From NCBI GenBank assembly GCA_963665195.1, contig OY762070.1, positions 248,001 to 312,000 on the forward strand: a stretch of 64,000 bases of DNA, in the 5' to 3' direction. Numbering within the stretch: the stretch's first letter is position 1; each line of letters starts with the position of its first letter. The translations under genes were made by a program, and so were the position numbers. The notes below the pieces were generated by a model that had not been told where the DNA came from, did not search any database, and saw only the letters and a program-made list of their open reading frames with translations. This DNA comes from VXYL01 sp963665195. GTDB lineage: Bacteria > Pseudomonadota > Gammaproteobacteria > Pseudomonadales > Azotimanducaceae. Positions 55,428-64,000 of this stretch are shown one piece after another.

Positions 55428-56402
55428 ATGGCGAACACGATCAGCCACGACCATAACTTCAAGAACCTGATCCTCGACTACCCCCGGGAGGCGCTGGCGT
55501 TCTTCGCCGCCGCCGAGGCGCCCGGGGCGCAGGACGACGTGCGCATCGTGCCCGTGCGCGAGGAGCAGCTCAAAGAGCGCCTCGGCGAGCGCTTCCGCGA
55601 ACTGGACGTGCCGCTGCTGGTGGAATGGCCCGGCCAGGAACGCGAGGCGATCGTCTTCGTCCTGGAGGAGGAGTCCGACCGGCGGCGCTTCTCGATCCGG
55701 CGGCTGGCGCACTACTGCCTGGACATTTCGGAACTGCTCGACACGACGCGGGTGGTGCCGGTGGCGATCTTCCTGCGCGACGCCGGGAGGGTGCCGCGCT
55801 CGCTGCAACTCGGCACGGAGCGGCGCCGCTACCTGGCGTTCGACTGCCTGGTCTGCGAGCTGGGCGCGATGCCGGCCGAGGCTTGGCGGGAGAGCGGCAA
55901 CGTGGTGGCGCGGGCGAACCTGCCGAACATGCGGGTAGCGGCGGGTCGCCGGGTGGAAACCTACGCGGCTGCGATCCGCGGGCTCCTGGAGCTGGAGATG
56001 GACTTCGACCGGCGGTCGAAATACATGGACTTCGTGGACATCTACGCGAGCCTTACGGAGAATGAGCGTCTTCGCTACCGAACGGAGTACGAGGAGGAAA
56101 GCATGGCCATGGTGGGGATGTTTCAGCGGGCACGGGACGAAGCCCGGCGCGTTGGCTTGGCAGAGGGCAGGGAAGAAGGCAGGGAAAAGGGCAGGGAAGA
56201 GGGCAGGGAAGAAGGCAGGGAAGAGGGCAGGGAGGAGGGTGAGCGCGCGGTCCTGGAACGGCTGTTGCGGCACCGGTTCGGCCCGCCGCCGCGTGGGGTC
56301 GCAGAGCGGGTGCGCGGCGCATCGGCTGCGGAAGTGGAAACGTGGACCGACAACCTCCTGGACGCCGCCACCCTCGACGACGTTTTCGGCCCACGCCGCT
56401 AG
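55428..56402 (+). CDS. Rpn-family-like putative transposase/nuclease with GREE repeats
   Basis: 324 residues. The N-terminal region (HDHNFKNLILDYPREALAFF; then VPLLVEWPGQEREAIVFVLEEESD) fits the Rpn/PD-(D/E)XK-type transposase family; EAIVFVLEEE takes the place of the usual acidic core. The C-terminal part is a low-complexity run of GREEGREKGREEGREEGR from tandem 12-base units (56160-56240), followed by a short helical tail. The ATG at 55428 is the first that gives family-like sequence. It is the second such gene in the window; the two are not close copies of each other. Confidence 0.7.
   Translation: MANTISHDHNFKNLILDYPREALAFFAAAEAPGAQDDVRIVPVREEQLKERLGERFRELDVPLLVEWPGQEREAIVFVLEEESDRRRFSIRRLAHYCLDISELLDTTRVVPVAIFLRDAGRVPRSLQLGTERRRYLAFDCLVCELGAMPAEAWRESGNVVARANLPNMRVAAGRRVETYAAAIRGLLELEMDFDRRSKYMDFVDIYASLTENERLRYRTEYEEESMAMVGMFQRARDEARRVGLAEGREEGREKGREEGREEGREEGREEGERAVLERLLRHRFGPPPRGVAERVRGASAAEVETWTDNLLDAATLDDVFGPRR
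56170..56240 (+). repeat. Short tandem repeat inside the Rpn-like gene
   Basis: About six imperfect copies of a 12-base unit of the form GGCAGGGAAGAA, coding for G-R-E-E. Copy number can change without a frameshift because the unit is a multiple of three. Confidence 0.75.
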
Positions 56403-57484
56403 CCTTGGAAGAAGCTGGCCACGGCGGGCCGGAAGCGGTCCATGTCTACCAAGAACGAGTCGTGGCCCTGCAGTGAATCCAGCAGCCGGAAGTCCACGTG
56501 GCGCACGTTCTGGCGCAGGCCGTCAGCGAGCTCGCACTGCTGGTGCGGGGGGAACAGGAAGTCCGTGGCGACTGCGATCACCAGCGCCCGCTCGGCGCGA
56601 ACGCGCTGCAGGCCTTCGGCCACGGAGCCGCCATGGTCGGCGACATCGAACAAGTCCATTGCTCGCGACAGGTATAGGTAGCAGTTGGCGTCGAAGCCGC
56701 CGATGAACTTGCTGGCGTGCGCTTCCAGATAGGACTCCACTTCGAAGTCGATGCCGAACCGCTGCGGACGGTCGTCCGTTGCCCGCTCCCGACCGAAGCG
56801 GCCGGCCCATTCCTCGGCCGAGCGATAGGTGATCATGCCGAGCTTGCGGGCCAGCCTCATGCCGGCTACGGGCGGCGCGTCGAATGGATACTGCCCGTCC
56901 CGCCATGCGGGGTCGCTGCGGATCAGTTCCCGTTGCAGCGACCGCAGCGCGATGGCGAACGGCAAGCAGCGGGCGGCGGAGGAGATCATCACCAGGCCGT
57001 CCGCTAGGCCGGGGAAAGTCACCGCGTGCGCGAGTGCCGTCATGCCGCCCATGGAGGCGCCAACCACGGCATGCAGCCGGTCCACGCCAAGCGCCTCGAC
57101 GACGGCCTGGCCGGCGCGGGCGACATCTTCGAGGGCGAGCACCGGGAAGTCCAGCCGATACGGCTCATCGCCGCTTGGGCGCGGGGACGCGGGTCCCGTG
57201 GAGCCGAAGCAGCTGCCGAGCGAGTTCACGCAGATGACGAAATAGCGCGTCGTGTCGATGGGCTTGTCGGCGCCGATCATGTCTTCCCACCACCCGGAGG
57301 CCGGGTCCTCGGGCGACGACGCGGCGTGCGCGGAAGGCGACAGGCCGGTGAACAGGAGCACGGCGTTGTCCCGCGCAGGAGTCGGTTCGCCCCAAGTCTC
57401 ATAGGCGATGGTCGGCGACTCCAACTCGCCGTGGAGCATGGCGAAGCGCCCTTCGAGGGTGATGTAGCGGCGCGCGTCAGGCAT
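56399..57484 (-). CDS. metX: MetX homoserine O-acyltransferase
   Basis: 361 residues. It activates homoserine with an acetyl or succinyl group for methionine synthesis. The alpha/beta-hydrolase fold shows the nucleophile in VVGASMGGMTAL (Ser), the acid in VIAVATDFLFPP (Asp), and the base in LDSLQGHDSFLVD (His). The early block NAVLLFTGLSPSAHA and SLGSCFGSTGPAS are family signatures. The ATG (complement of 57482-57484) overlaps the end of the M14-type gene by eight bases; an ATG five codons earlier is possible. It is the last gene of the GCS2-M14-metX operon. Acetyl versus succinyl donor cannot be decided. Confidence 0.93.
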   Translation of the reverse strand: MPDARRYITLEGRFAMLHGELESPTIAYETWGEPTPARDNAVLLFTGLSPSAHAASSPEDPASGWWEDMIGADKPIDTTRYFVICVNSLGSCFGSTGPASPRPSGDEPYRLDFPVLALEDVARAGQAVVEALGVDRLHAVVGASMGGMTALAHAVTFPGLADGLVMISSAARCLPFAIALRSLQRELIRSDPAWRDGQYPFDAPPVAGMRLARKLGMITYRSAEEWAGRFGRERATDDRPQRFGIDFEVESYLEAHASKFIGGFDANCYLYLSRAMDLFDVADHGGSVAEGLQRVRAERALVIAVATDFLFPPHQQCELADGLRQNVRHVDFRLLDSLQGHDSFLVDMDRFRPAVASFFQG

Positions 57485-58424
57485 GGCGGGAACGCGCATC
57501 GTGCGCCCGCAGGAGGTAGCAGAGGCAATCGTCCCGGGCGCTTGCGAAGCTGTCCGTGTACATGGCGATGGTCGTCGGTTCGCGCAGCACGGTGGCACCG
57601 TCCACCTGCGCCAGATAGCGCGCGCTCACGTCCTCGCCGCGGTCGTCGACGGCGCACGAACCCCCGGCCCGCGTCAGCGTCGCGCCTTGCGGGGCGGTGC
57701 GGAAGTTGAAGCGCTGCATGGCCGGCGCGATCAGCGCATCGGCATCGATCAGCACCCGCGCCGCGGTCTCGAACAGCACCAGTGCGCAGCCGCGGGCCAA
57801 GGGCGCCTGCAGCGGTTCCAGCATCCGCGCCAGATAGTCTGCGGCGCGGTCGGCGCTCAGCGGATCGTGGGGCTGGCCTACTTCGACCGTCACCGCGGTG
57901 CAGAAGCGCGCCAGGCGCATGGTCTGCACCCCGCGCGGCTGGCTGGCGAGCAGGGCGCGCGGCGCGAAGGCCCGGGCGGCGGCCAGCGTCGGCGCATCCT
58001 CGCGGGCGATCACGGCATAGGGCGGGTTGTCGCCCGTGTTGTTGTGGATGTCGATGGCGAGGCGCGGTCTTGCGGCGGCGACCCGGGCCACCAGGGCGCT
58101 TGCCAGCGCAGCCTCCGGGCTGTCGCCGCCTTCCCAGACGCGATTGAAGTCGGCCTGCCCCGGCAGCAGCCGCACACCGCTCGCCGCCGCGGCGACGTTG
58201 CCGACGAACAGCATCGCCGAGCGCTCGACGATCTGCTCGCGCAGCCGCTGCACGGCCTGCCAGCCCGAGATCTCGTTGCCGTGCAGCAGGACGGAGACGA
58301 ACAGCGGCGGCTCGCCTGGTCTCGCGAGATCGAACAGCGTCGGCGCGCCGAGCGCTTCGAGTAGCCCCGTCGCGGGCAGGTCGGCGATCGAGCGCGGCAG
58401 CTCGCGCATCACGCGAAGCTCCAT
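57477..58424 (-). CDS. M14-family deacylase, succinylglutamate desuccinylase/aspartoacylase-like
   Basis: 315 residues. The AstE/aspartoacylase pattern is visible: LFVSVLLHGNEISGWQAV (zinc His and Glu), LPGQADFNRVW, and PRLAIDIHNNTGDNPPY (third zinc His). These enzymes remove acyl groups from amino acids such as N-succinylglutamate. It lies between a GCS2 ligase and metX in one overlapping operon, not with arginine-degradation genes, so a role in amino-acid or peptide deacylation in that pathway is more likely than arginine catabolism. The ATG overlaps the stop of the upstream ligase gene by one base. Confidence 0.85.
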   Translation of the reverse strand: MELRVMRELPRSIADLPATGLLEALGAPTLFDLARPGEPPLFVSVLLHGNEISGWQAVQRLREQIVERSAMLFVGNVAAAASGVRLLPGQADFNRVWEGGDSPEAALASALVARVAAARPRLAIDIHNNTGDNPPYAVIAREDAPTLAAARAFAPRALLASQPRGVQTMRLARFCTAVTVEVGQPHDPLSADRAADYLARMLEPLQAPLARGCALVLFETAARVLIDADALIAPAMQRFNFRTAPQGATLTRAGGSCAVDDRGEDVSARYLAQVDGATVLREPTTIAMYTDSFASARDDCLCYLLRAHDARSRHA

Positions 58425-59842
58425 CAGATCGTCCACGCATGCACGGGTTCGCCGCTCTCCTGAGCGTCGATGTAGGCGAGCGTGAGCTGCGCCCAGTCCG
58501 GCCCATGCCGCGCCACCCAGGCGCGCTGCCAGCGCGCTCCGGTCTGGCCGCTCTGGGCGCGCGCCTGCGCCGTGCCGAGGTAGCGATCGACCTCGTCCTG
58601 GGGAATGCCGAGCCCCAGCAGCGCATCCGCCGCCTGCGGCAGCAGTTGGTCCACCAAGAGCGCCCGCGCCGTCGTCTCGGCGCCGTCCACCCACCGCAAG
58701 CGGGCGTCGAGGCCGTCCTTGGCGGCGGCGTAGAAGTTGCTCTTGGCGGTGTCGAAGTCGATGCGCTCTTCGATCGGCCGCTCCTCGGCCACCAGCGCCC
58801 GCACCATGCCGAGCCAGGCCGCGGCATTGGCTACGCAGTCGAGCAGCGTCGGCCCCGCCGGCACCACCCGGTGCTCGATGCGCAGATGCGGCTCGCCGTC
58901 GAAGTCGAAGCCGAGCAGCGGCCGGTTCCAGCGCCACACCGTGCCGTTCTGGAAGCGCACGTGGGCGTATTTGTGCGGCGGCTCGTCGGGCTGCACGAAC
59001 GGCAGCAGCACCGCATGGTCGCGCTGGTTCTCCGTGAATATCTCGGCGAGCGACGACTGTGCGTAGCCGCTGCCGAACGTCACCCGCGCCGGCGCCCGCG
59101 GGCCGGCGGATACCGCCTGCTCGAACAGCGGGATGCGCGTCTCGTCCCACAGCGCGCGGCCGAACAGGAACGGCGAGTTCGCGGCCAGCGCGACCATGGG
59201 AGCGGAGGCGACGATGGCCGCGTTGAAGTCCCGCACCGCCCGTTCGGGCTTGCACTGCAGGTGGATCTGGAACGACGTGGCCGCGGCTTCGAGCATCACG
59301 TCGTCGTGCAGCATGTCGAGGCCATCTCCCGTGGTGATGCGGATGTGCAGCGGCGCCCCGTCGCGCAGCGCGAGGATGCGGTCGTTGAGCGCCTGATAGC
59401 GCACCATCCCCGACATGTACGTCGAGTTCAGCAGCTCGGGGCGGATGGTCGGCAGGATGCCGATGGTCGCCAGCCGGCAGCCGAGCTGCGCCGCGCCATC
59501 CCGGCACTGCTCCCAGGTCGCCGCCAGCTCGTCGTGGATGCGCGAGAAGACGTTGCCCTGCAGGGCGGTCGGGCTGCCGTTCAGCTCGACGTTGTAGGCG
59601 GCGAGTTCCGGCACCACGAGCGGGTTGCCGACCAGGCCGAGCAGCCGCTCGTTCTCGGGGTGCGGCCGCCCCTCTGCGTCGACGATCCACGCTTCGAGCT
59701 CGAACCCCACCATGTCGCCCCGGGTGCTGAGTTCGCTGCGCTTGAACAGCTCGCCGACCAGGCGCGTCTCATCGTCCAGACAGCGCCGAAAGCGCCGAAA
59801 ATCCTCGGCGTTGAAGTGTCGCTGAAGTATCTCGTCCCCCAT
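58424..59842 (-). CDS. GCS2-family glutamate-cysteine ligase-like enzyme
   Basis: 472 residues. Family blocks are DMVGFELEAWIVD, YNVELNGSP and SFQIHLQCKPE, and FRFFT-like HVRFQNGTVWRWNRP. GCS2 enzymes ligate an amino acid to the side chain of glutamate using ATP; some are true glutamate-cysteine ligases and others have unknown substrates. Head of a three-gene operon with the M14 deacylase and metX, with overlapping ends, which argues for a dedicated pathway. The start ATG has no clear ribosome site. Confidence 0.82.
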   Translation of the reverse strand: MGDEILQRHFNAEDFRRFRRCLDDETRLVGELFKRSELSTRGDMVGFELEAWIVDAEGRPHPENERLLGLVGNPLVVPELAAYNVELNGSPTALQGNVFSRIHDELAATWEQCRDGAAQLGCRLATIGILPTIRPELLNSTYMSGMVRYQALNDRILALRDGAPLHIRITTGDGLDMLHDDVMLEAAATSFQIHLQCKPERAVRDFNAAIVASAPMVALAANSPFLFGRALWDETRIPLFEQAVSAGPRAPARVTFGSGYAQSSLAEIFTENQRDHAVLLPFVQPDEPPHKYAHVRFQNGTVWRWNRPLLGFDFDGEPHLRIEHRVVPAGPTLLDCVANAAAWLGMVRALVAEERPIEERIDFDTAKSNFYAAAKDGLDARLRWVDGAETTARALLVDQLLPQAADALLGLGIPQDEVDRYLGTAQARAQSGQTGARWQRAWVARHGPDWAQLTLAYIDAQESGEPVHAWTI

Positions 59843-59920
59843 AGGGCGGCATGAGATACGAAACCGGGGCGCGTTACAAGCGCTGTACCGGTTCAGCGCC
59901 CGTCAGGCGTCAGGACCTGG

Positions 59921-60934
59921 CTACGTCTCGTAGCCGCCGGGATTCGCCTTGAGCCAGCGCCATGCATCCTCGCACATGCGCTTCAAGCCGTGGGTCGCGC
60001 GCCAGCCGAGCTCGGCGTGCGCCCGGCTTGCGTCCGCGTAGGAGACGGCGATGTCGCCGGGGCGGCGGGCCACGACTTCGTATGGGATGTTGCGCCCGCT
60101 TGCGGTCTCGAAGGCGCGCAGCACCTCGAAGACGCTGTAGCCGCGGCCGGTGCCGAGATTGTGGATCGCGAGGCCCGGCGAGGCGGCCAGATAGTCCAGT
60201 GCCTTGACGTGGCCGCGGGCGAGGTCCGCGACGTGCAGATAGTCGCGGACGCCGGTGCCGTCGGGCGTGGGGTAGTCGTCGCCGAAGACCAGCAAGCGGT
60301 CGCGGCGGCCGACCGCCACTTGGCCGATATAGGGCAGCAGGTTGTTCGGCGCATCGCCCGGGTCTTCGCCGATCAGGCCGCTCCGGTGGGCGCCGATGGG
60401 ATTGAAGTAGCGCAGGATCGAGATGCGCCAGCTCGGGTCGGCGGCGGCGGAGTCGATGAGCAGCTGCTCGACCATGCGCTTGGTGCGGCCGTAGGGGTTG
60501 GTCGGCTGCGCGGGATGATCCTCGGTAATGGGCACCCGCTGCGGTTCGCCGTAGACCGTGGCCGAGGAACTGAAGACGATGGTCGTGACGCCATGCGCCG
60601 CCATGCACTCCAGCAGACAGGCCGTTCCGGCGACGTTGTTGCGGTAGTAGCGCAGCGGCTCGGCCACGGACTCGCCCACCGCCTTGTGCGCGGCGAAATG
60701 CACCACGGCGTCGAATGCGCCCGCGGCGAAGACGCGATCGAGGCCCGCACCGTTGCCGACATCGGCTTCGATGAATCCGACCGGACGATTCGCGAGCGCG
60801 CGAACGGCGTCCACCGCGGCGGGCGAGGAGTTGGAAAAATCGTCCAGCAGCATCACCTCGTGCCCCGCGGCGAGCAGTTCGATGGCGGTGTGGCTGCCGA
60901 TATAGCCGGCGCCGCCGGTGACCAGCACCTTCAC
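59921..60934 (-). CDS. galE: GalE UDP-glucose 4-epimerase
   Basis: 337 residues from GTG (complement of 60932-60934), overlapping the stop of the upstream epimerase gene by three bases. It interconverts UDP-glucose and UDP-galactose, or the N-acetyl forms. The NAD-binding start VKVLVTGGAGYIGSHTA, the serine of SSSATVYGEP, the catalytic pair in NPYGRTK (Tyr, Lys) and ISILRYFNPIGAH are all present. Length is the family norm of about 338. It closes the tviB-epimerase-galE operon and supplies sugars for surface polysaccharide. Confidence 0.95.
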   Translation of the reverse strand: MKVLVTGGAGYIGSHTAIELLAAGHEVMLLDDFSNSSPAAVDAVRALANRPVGFIEADVGNGAGLDRVFAAGAFDAVVHFAAHKAVGESVAEPLRYYRNNVAGTACLLECMAAHGVTTIVFSSSATVYGEPQRVPITEDHPAQPTNPYGRTKRMVEQLLIDSAAADPSWRISILRYFNPIGAHRSGLIGEDPGDAPNNLLPYIGQVAVGRRDRLLVFGDDYPTPDGTGVRDYLHVADLARGHVKALDYLAASPGLAIHNLGTGRGYSVFEVLRAFETASGRNIPYEVVARRPGDIAVSYADASRAHAELGWRATHGLKRMCEDAWRWLKANPGGYET

Positions 60935-61914
60935 TGCGCGGACCCTGCGCCGTGCTTGCCGTAGTAGTCCCGATACCACGCCACGAAGCGCTCCACGCCG
61001 ACTTGCAGCGGAGTGCGGGGAGAGAAGCCGAAGTCGCGCTCGAGGGCGGAGACGTCCGCCCAGGTGTCCGCCACGTCTCCCGGCTGCATGGGCAGCAGGC
61101 GGCGCTCGGCGCGGCGACCGAGACTCCCTTCGACCAGTTCGATCAGCCGCAGCAGCGGGGCGGGGTTGCCCGCGCCGATGTTGTAGAGCCGATGCGCGCC
61201 ATCGCCCGGCGGCCGGTCCAGGACCCGCACCACGCCCTCGGCGATGTCGTCAACATAGGTGAAGTCGCGTCGATGGTTGCCGTGGTTGAAGACGTCGATG
61301 GGTTCCCCGGCGAGGATCTTGCGCGTGAAGGTGAACAGCGCCATGTCGGGGCGTCCCCACGGCCCGTAGACGGTGAAGAAGCGCAGCCCGGTGGCGGGGA
61401 TGCCGTGCAGGTGGCTGTAGGCATGGGCGAGCAGCTCGCCGGCGCGCTTGGTGGCGGCGTACGGCGAGAGCGGTCGGTCGGCGGCGTCGTCCACGGCGAA
61501 GGGCAGGCGTTCGGTCCCGCCGTAGACCGCGCTGGTGGACGCGTAGACCAGATGCTCTGCGCCGAGCCGACGAGCGCCGTCGAGCACGTTCAGGAAGGCC
61601 ACCACGTTCGCATCCACGTAGGCGTGGGGGTCGGCGATGGAATGGCGCACGCCGGCCTGCGCGGCCAAGTGGACGATGCGCTGCGGTCGATGCCGCTCGA
61701 ACAGCCCGTCGGCGGCCTCCCGGTCGGCGAGGTCCAGCTTCTCGAAGACGAATCCGTCGCTGGCGTCGAGGCGCGCCAGCCGGGCGCGCTTCAAGGCGAC
61801 ATCGTAGTAGGCGCTGAGATTGTCCACGCCCACCACCGTCTCGCCGCGGTCGAGCAGGCGCGCGGCCACGAACGAACCGATGAACCCCGCGGCGCCGGTC
61901 ACCAGCGTCGCCAT
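60931..61914 (-). CDS. UDP-glucuronate-type 4-epimerase (extended SDR)
   Basis: 327 residues. TLVTGAAGFIGSFVAARLL is the NAD site; VGVDNLSAYYDVALKRARLA is typical of UDP-glucuronate 4-epimerases of the CapI/WcaG type; catalytic residues lie in ASTSAVYGG and SPYAATKRAGE. It would convert the uronic-acid product of the adjacent dehydrogenase to its galacto form. The ATG (complement of 61912-61914) is four bases after the tviB stop. Confidence 0.9.
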   Translation of the reverse strand: MATLVTGAAGFIGSFVAARLLDRGETVVGVDNLSAYYDVALKRARLARLDASDGFVFEKLDLADREAADGLFERHRPQRIVHLAAQAGVRHSIADPHAYVDANVVAFLNVLDGARRLGAEHLVYASTSAVYGGTERLPFAVDDAADRPLSPYAATKRAGELLAHAYSHLHGIPATGLRFFTVYGPWGRPDMALFTFTRKILAGEPIDVFNHGNHRRDFTYVDDIAEGVVRVLDRPPGDGAHRLYNIGAGNPAPLLRLIELVEGSLGRRAERRLLPMQPGDVADTWADVSALERDFGFSPRTPLQVGVERFVAWYRDYYGKHGAGSAQ

Positions 61915-61918
61915 CGTC

Positions 61919-63238
61919 CTACAGGCGCCCGTCCACGGCGCTCGCCGGCAGCATGTGCTTGACGTCGAAGACGATGCAGCGCGGCTTGCCGAAGCCTCGG
62001 ATGGTCGCTGCGCCGAGCTCCTTGAAGGCGTCGTGGGCAACGGCCAGAACAACCGCGTCGTAGGCGCCTGGTTTGGGAGCGGCGACCATGGCAACGCCAT
62101 GCGGAGCATCCTCCGGCGCCACCAGCGGGTCGAATACCGCCACCGTCGCGCCGTGCTGCTCGAGGTTCGCCACCAAGTCGGCCACCTTGGTGTTGCGCAC
62201 GTCCGGACAGTTCTCCTTGAAGGCGATGCCGAGCACCAGAATGCGGGCGCCCTGGGCGTCGATGTTCGCCGCCGCCATGCAGGCCACGACGCGCACGGCA
62301 ACATGCCCCGGCATGGCGTCGTTGATGCGCCGCCCGGCGAGCACCAGTTCGGGCCGGAATCCGACCTCCTCCGCCTTGTGCGTCAGGTAGTAGGGGTCCA
62401 CGCCGATGCAGTGGCCACCGACCAGGCCGGGGCGGAACGGCAGGAAGTTCCATTTGCTCGCCGCCGCGCTCAGCACCGCGTCGGTGTCGAGGCCGAGGCG
62501 TTCGAACAGCATGGCCAGTTCGTTCACCAAGGCGATGTTCAGGTCCCGCTGCGTGTTCTCGATCGCCTTGGCCGCTTCCGCGGTGCGGATGTCGGGCGCG
62601 CGATAGGTGCCGGCGGGGACGATGCTGGCGTACAGCGCGTCGACGAAGGCGAGGGTCTCTGGCGTGCCGCCGGCGGTGACCTTGACGATGTCCGCCAGCC
62701 GATGCGCCTTGTCGCCCGGATTGATGCGCTCCGGGCTGTAGCCGACGAAGAAGTCCCGGTTGCAGCGCAGCCCGGAGGCAGCTTCGATCAGCGGCACGCA
62801 GACCTCCTCGGTGCAGCCGGGATAGACGGTCGACTCGAAGATCGCGACGGCGCCCGGGGCGATGACTTCGGCCACCTGCCTGCTGGCGGCTTCGAGCGCC
62901 CTGAGGTCCGGCCGCTTCGCGGCGTCGATCGGGGTGGGGACGGCGACGATGAAGGCGTCGCAGCCGGCCAGCTCCGCCGCGTCGGCGGTGAACGCCAGAC
63001 GCTCGGCTGCGGCGAGTTCGCGGCTTCCCACCTCCTGCGTGCGGTCCTGGCCGGCGCGCAGCTCGGCCACGCGCTCGGCGTCGAGGTCGAAGCCACGGGT
63101 CTCGTAGTGCGCCGCGCAGGCCACCGCCAGCGGCAGTCCGACGTAGCCGAGGCCGATGACGCCGACGACGGTGCCCTCGTCTGGCAGGGCGGGCGCGGGG
63201 GCCGTCCCCGAAGCGGCGTGCGGCGGCGTGGCAGGCAT
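61919..63238 (-). CDS. tviB: TviB/VipA-type nucleotide-sugar dehydrogenase
   Basis: 439 residues. Oxidises a UDP-N-acetylhexosamine or UDP-hexose at C6 to the uronic acid with two NAD+. The NAD site VVGVIGLGYVGLPLAVAC, the block ESTVYPGCTEEVC, and the catalytic cysteine in LVGGHCIGVDPYYLTHKAEE match the TviB group (Vi polysaccharide) rather than plain Ugd. First gene of the minus-strand polysaccharide operon and divergent from the TonB receptor. A Pro/Ala-rich N-terminal 20 residues precede the family start. Confidence 0.9.
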   Translation of the reverse strand: MPATPPHAASGTAPAPALPDEGTVVGVIGLGYVGLPLAVACAAHYETRGFDLDAERVAELRAGQDRTQEVGSRELAAAERLAFTADAAELAGCDAFIVAVPTPIDAAKRPDLRALEAASRQVAEVIAPGAVAIFESTVYPGCTEEVCVPLIEAASGLRCNRDFFVGYSPERINPGDKAHRLADIVKVTAGGTPETLAFVDALYASIVPAGTYRAPDIRTAEAAKAIENTQRDLNIALVNELAMLFERLGLDTDAVLSAAASKWNFLPFRPGLVGGHCIGVDPYYLTHKAEEVGFRPELVLAGRRINDAMPGHVAVRVVACMAAANIDAQGARILVLGIAFKENCPDVRNTKVADLVANLEQHGATVAVFDPLVAPEDAPHGVAMVAAPKPGAYDAVVLAVAHDAFKELGAATIRGFGKPRCIVFDVKHMLPASAVDGRL

Positions 63239-63297
63239 TGCGGAAGTCGGTGGCGGGGCGAGCGGGGAAGTCTAAAGCACGATTGCGTTCCTAGGCG

Positions 63298-63303
63298 TAC
63301 AAT
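63298..63303 (+). promoter_or_regulatory. Probable -10 box (TACAAT) for the TonB-dependent receptor
   Basis: TACAAT lies 30 bases before the receptor ATG at 63334 in the divergent intergenic region. The sequence 17 bases upstream (AAGCAC) is a weak -35. The same TACAATGGCC decamer occurs upstream of the porin at 5294. Confidence 0.5.
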
Positions 63304-63333
63304 GGCCCGCAGCAACCGTTGGAGGCTTGAGGC

Positions 63334-64000
63334 ATGAAACTCCCGTTCGTTCTCCGTTCGGCGCTCCCGCTTGCCGCCGCCGCGCTCAGCGCGGTACACG
63401 TCGCGGCGCAAGAGGAAGCGAGTTCCGAAGCCATCGAGCAGGTGCTGGTCACCGCCCAGCGGGTGGAGGAGTCCGTTCAGGACGTGCCCATCGCGGTCAC
63501 CGCCCTGACGAGTTCCATGCTCGAAGACCGGCAGGTCATCAACACCTCGGATCTTCAGCTCAATGCGCCGAACGTCTCCTTCTCGGCCACCAACTTCGGC
63601 GGCTCCAGCTTCAGCATCCGCGGCATCGGCAATCTCGTCATCGGCCGCACCGGCGAGTCGGGCGTCTCGTTCCACGTCAACGAAATCGCCATGCCCACCA
63701 ACTTGAACGCCATCGAGTTCTTCGACATGGAGCGCGTCGAGATCCTGCGCGGTCCGCAGGGCACGCTGTTCGGGCGCAACGCCACCGGCGGCGCGGTGAA
63801 CTTCGTCACCAAGATGCCGGATGCCGAGAGCGTCAACGGTTTCGTCGACGCCCAGGCCGGCAGCCACGCGCACAAGCGCATCAAGGGCGCCGTGAATCTG
63901 CCCTTCGGCAACCGCGTGGCGCTGCGCATCGCCGGCTTCCAGCTCGATCGCGACGGCTACACGGAGAACGTCGCCTTCGGCCAGACCGACGCCAACGGCA
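63334..64000 (+). CDS. TonB-dependent outer-membrane receptor (partial, N-terminal)
   Basis: 222 codons are present; the gene runs off the right edge. A signal peptide (ALPLAAAALSAVHVAAQ) precedes a TonB box region EQVLVTAQRVEESVQDVPI, typical of receptors with this VTAxRxxE motif, and the plug domain (FSIRGIGN, then RVEILRGPQGTLFGRNATGG). Such receptors import iron chelates, vitamins or sugars using the TonB system. The substrate cannot be judged from the plug alone. GGAGG lies 13 bases before the ATG. Confidence 0.93.
   Translation, partial: MKLPFVLRSALPLAAAALSAVHVAAQEEASSEAIEQVLVTAQRVEESVQDVPIAVTALTSSMLEDRQVINTSDLQLNAPNVSFSATNFGGSSFSIRGIGNLVIGRTGESGVSFHVNEIAMPTNLNAIEFFDMERVEILRGPQGTLFGRNATGGAVNFVTKMPDAESVNGFVDAQAGSHAHKRIKGAVNLPFGNRVALRIAGFQLDRDGYTENVAFGQTDANG

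Overview
This is a GC-rich proteobacterial window, most likely from a gammaproteobacterium. The signs are a TonB-dependent receptor, an outer-membrane porin, an autotransporter barrel, a Tat-exported DUF1501 protein, MetX and a Vi-type polysaccharide operon. The genus cannot be named from the sequence. No rRNA or tRNA gene was recognised.

Layout. (1) 1-3.4 kb: the end of an unknown gene, a coiled-coil PD-(D/E)XK-type protein, and a double-domain CaiB/BaiF CoA-transferase. (2) 3.5-9.6 kb: a cluster of toxin-antitoxin genes built around a porin. It holds DarT-DarG, a Panacea antitoxin overlapping a VapC/PIN toxin, an AbiEi-type antitoxin without a visible toxin, a DUF1902 protein, and a decayed second copy of the Panacea module. 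Degenerate copies of the porin 3' end mark the module edges. (3) 9.6-25.9 kb: a complete type I-G (formerly I-U) CRISPR-Cas locus. A WYL regulator precedes csb1-csb2-cas3-csb3-cas4-cas1-cas2, and then comes an array of 92 repeats and 91 spacers. The cas promoter region contains a perfect TGTGA-N6-TCACA site and a 19-bp palindrome. (4) 26.3-43.3 kb: one 17-kb gene for a 5,677-residue secreted protein. It has about 40 tandem Calx-beta-like repeats, an Ig-like domain, an autotransporter-like beta-barrel and, unusually, a C-terminal SPOR domain. (5) 43.7-56.4 kb: two Rpn-type nuclease-like genes, a decayed AAA ATPase/DUF4276 pair, a TPR metallopeptidase, and a two-gene unit. That unit is an 1,817-residue FG-GAP / FGE-like / haem-site / carbohydrate-binding-like fusion followed by a DUF1501 protein. 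(6) 56.4-64 kb: a minus-strand operon (GCS2 ligase, M14-type deacylase, metX), a minus-strand nucleotide-sugar operon (tviB, epimerase, galE), and the start of a divergent TonB-dependent receptor.

How they work together. The first 26 kb is a defence island: toxin-antitoxin modules, a nuclease-like protein and an adaptive immune system whose array includes spacers matching diverged versions of the same coding sequences. The next 30 kb is mostly envelope and export biology. The most unusual items are the giant SPOR-terminated adhesin, the FG-GAP/FGE/haem fusion and the duplicated, decaying Panacea-VapC module. Assignments rest on motifs read by eye; no database search was possible.
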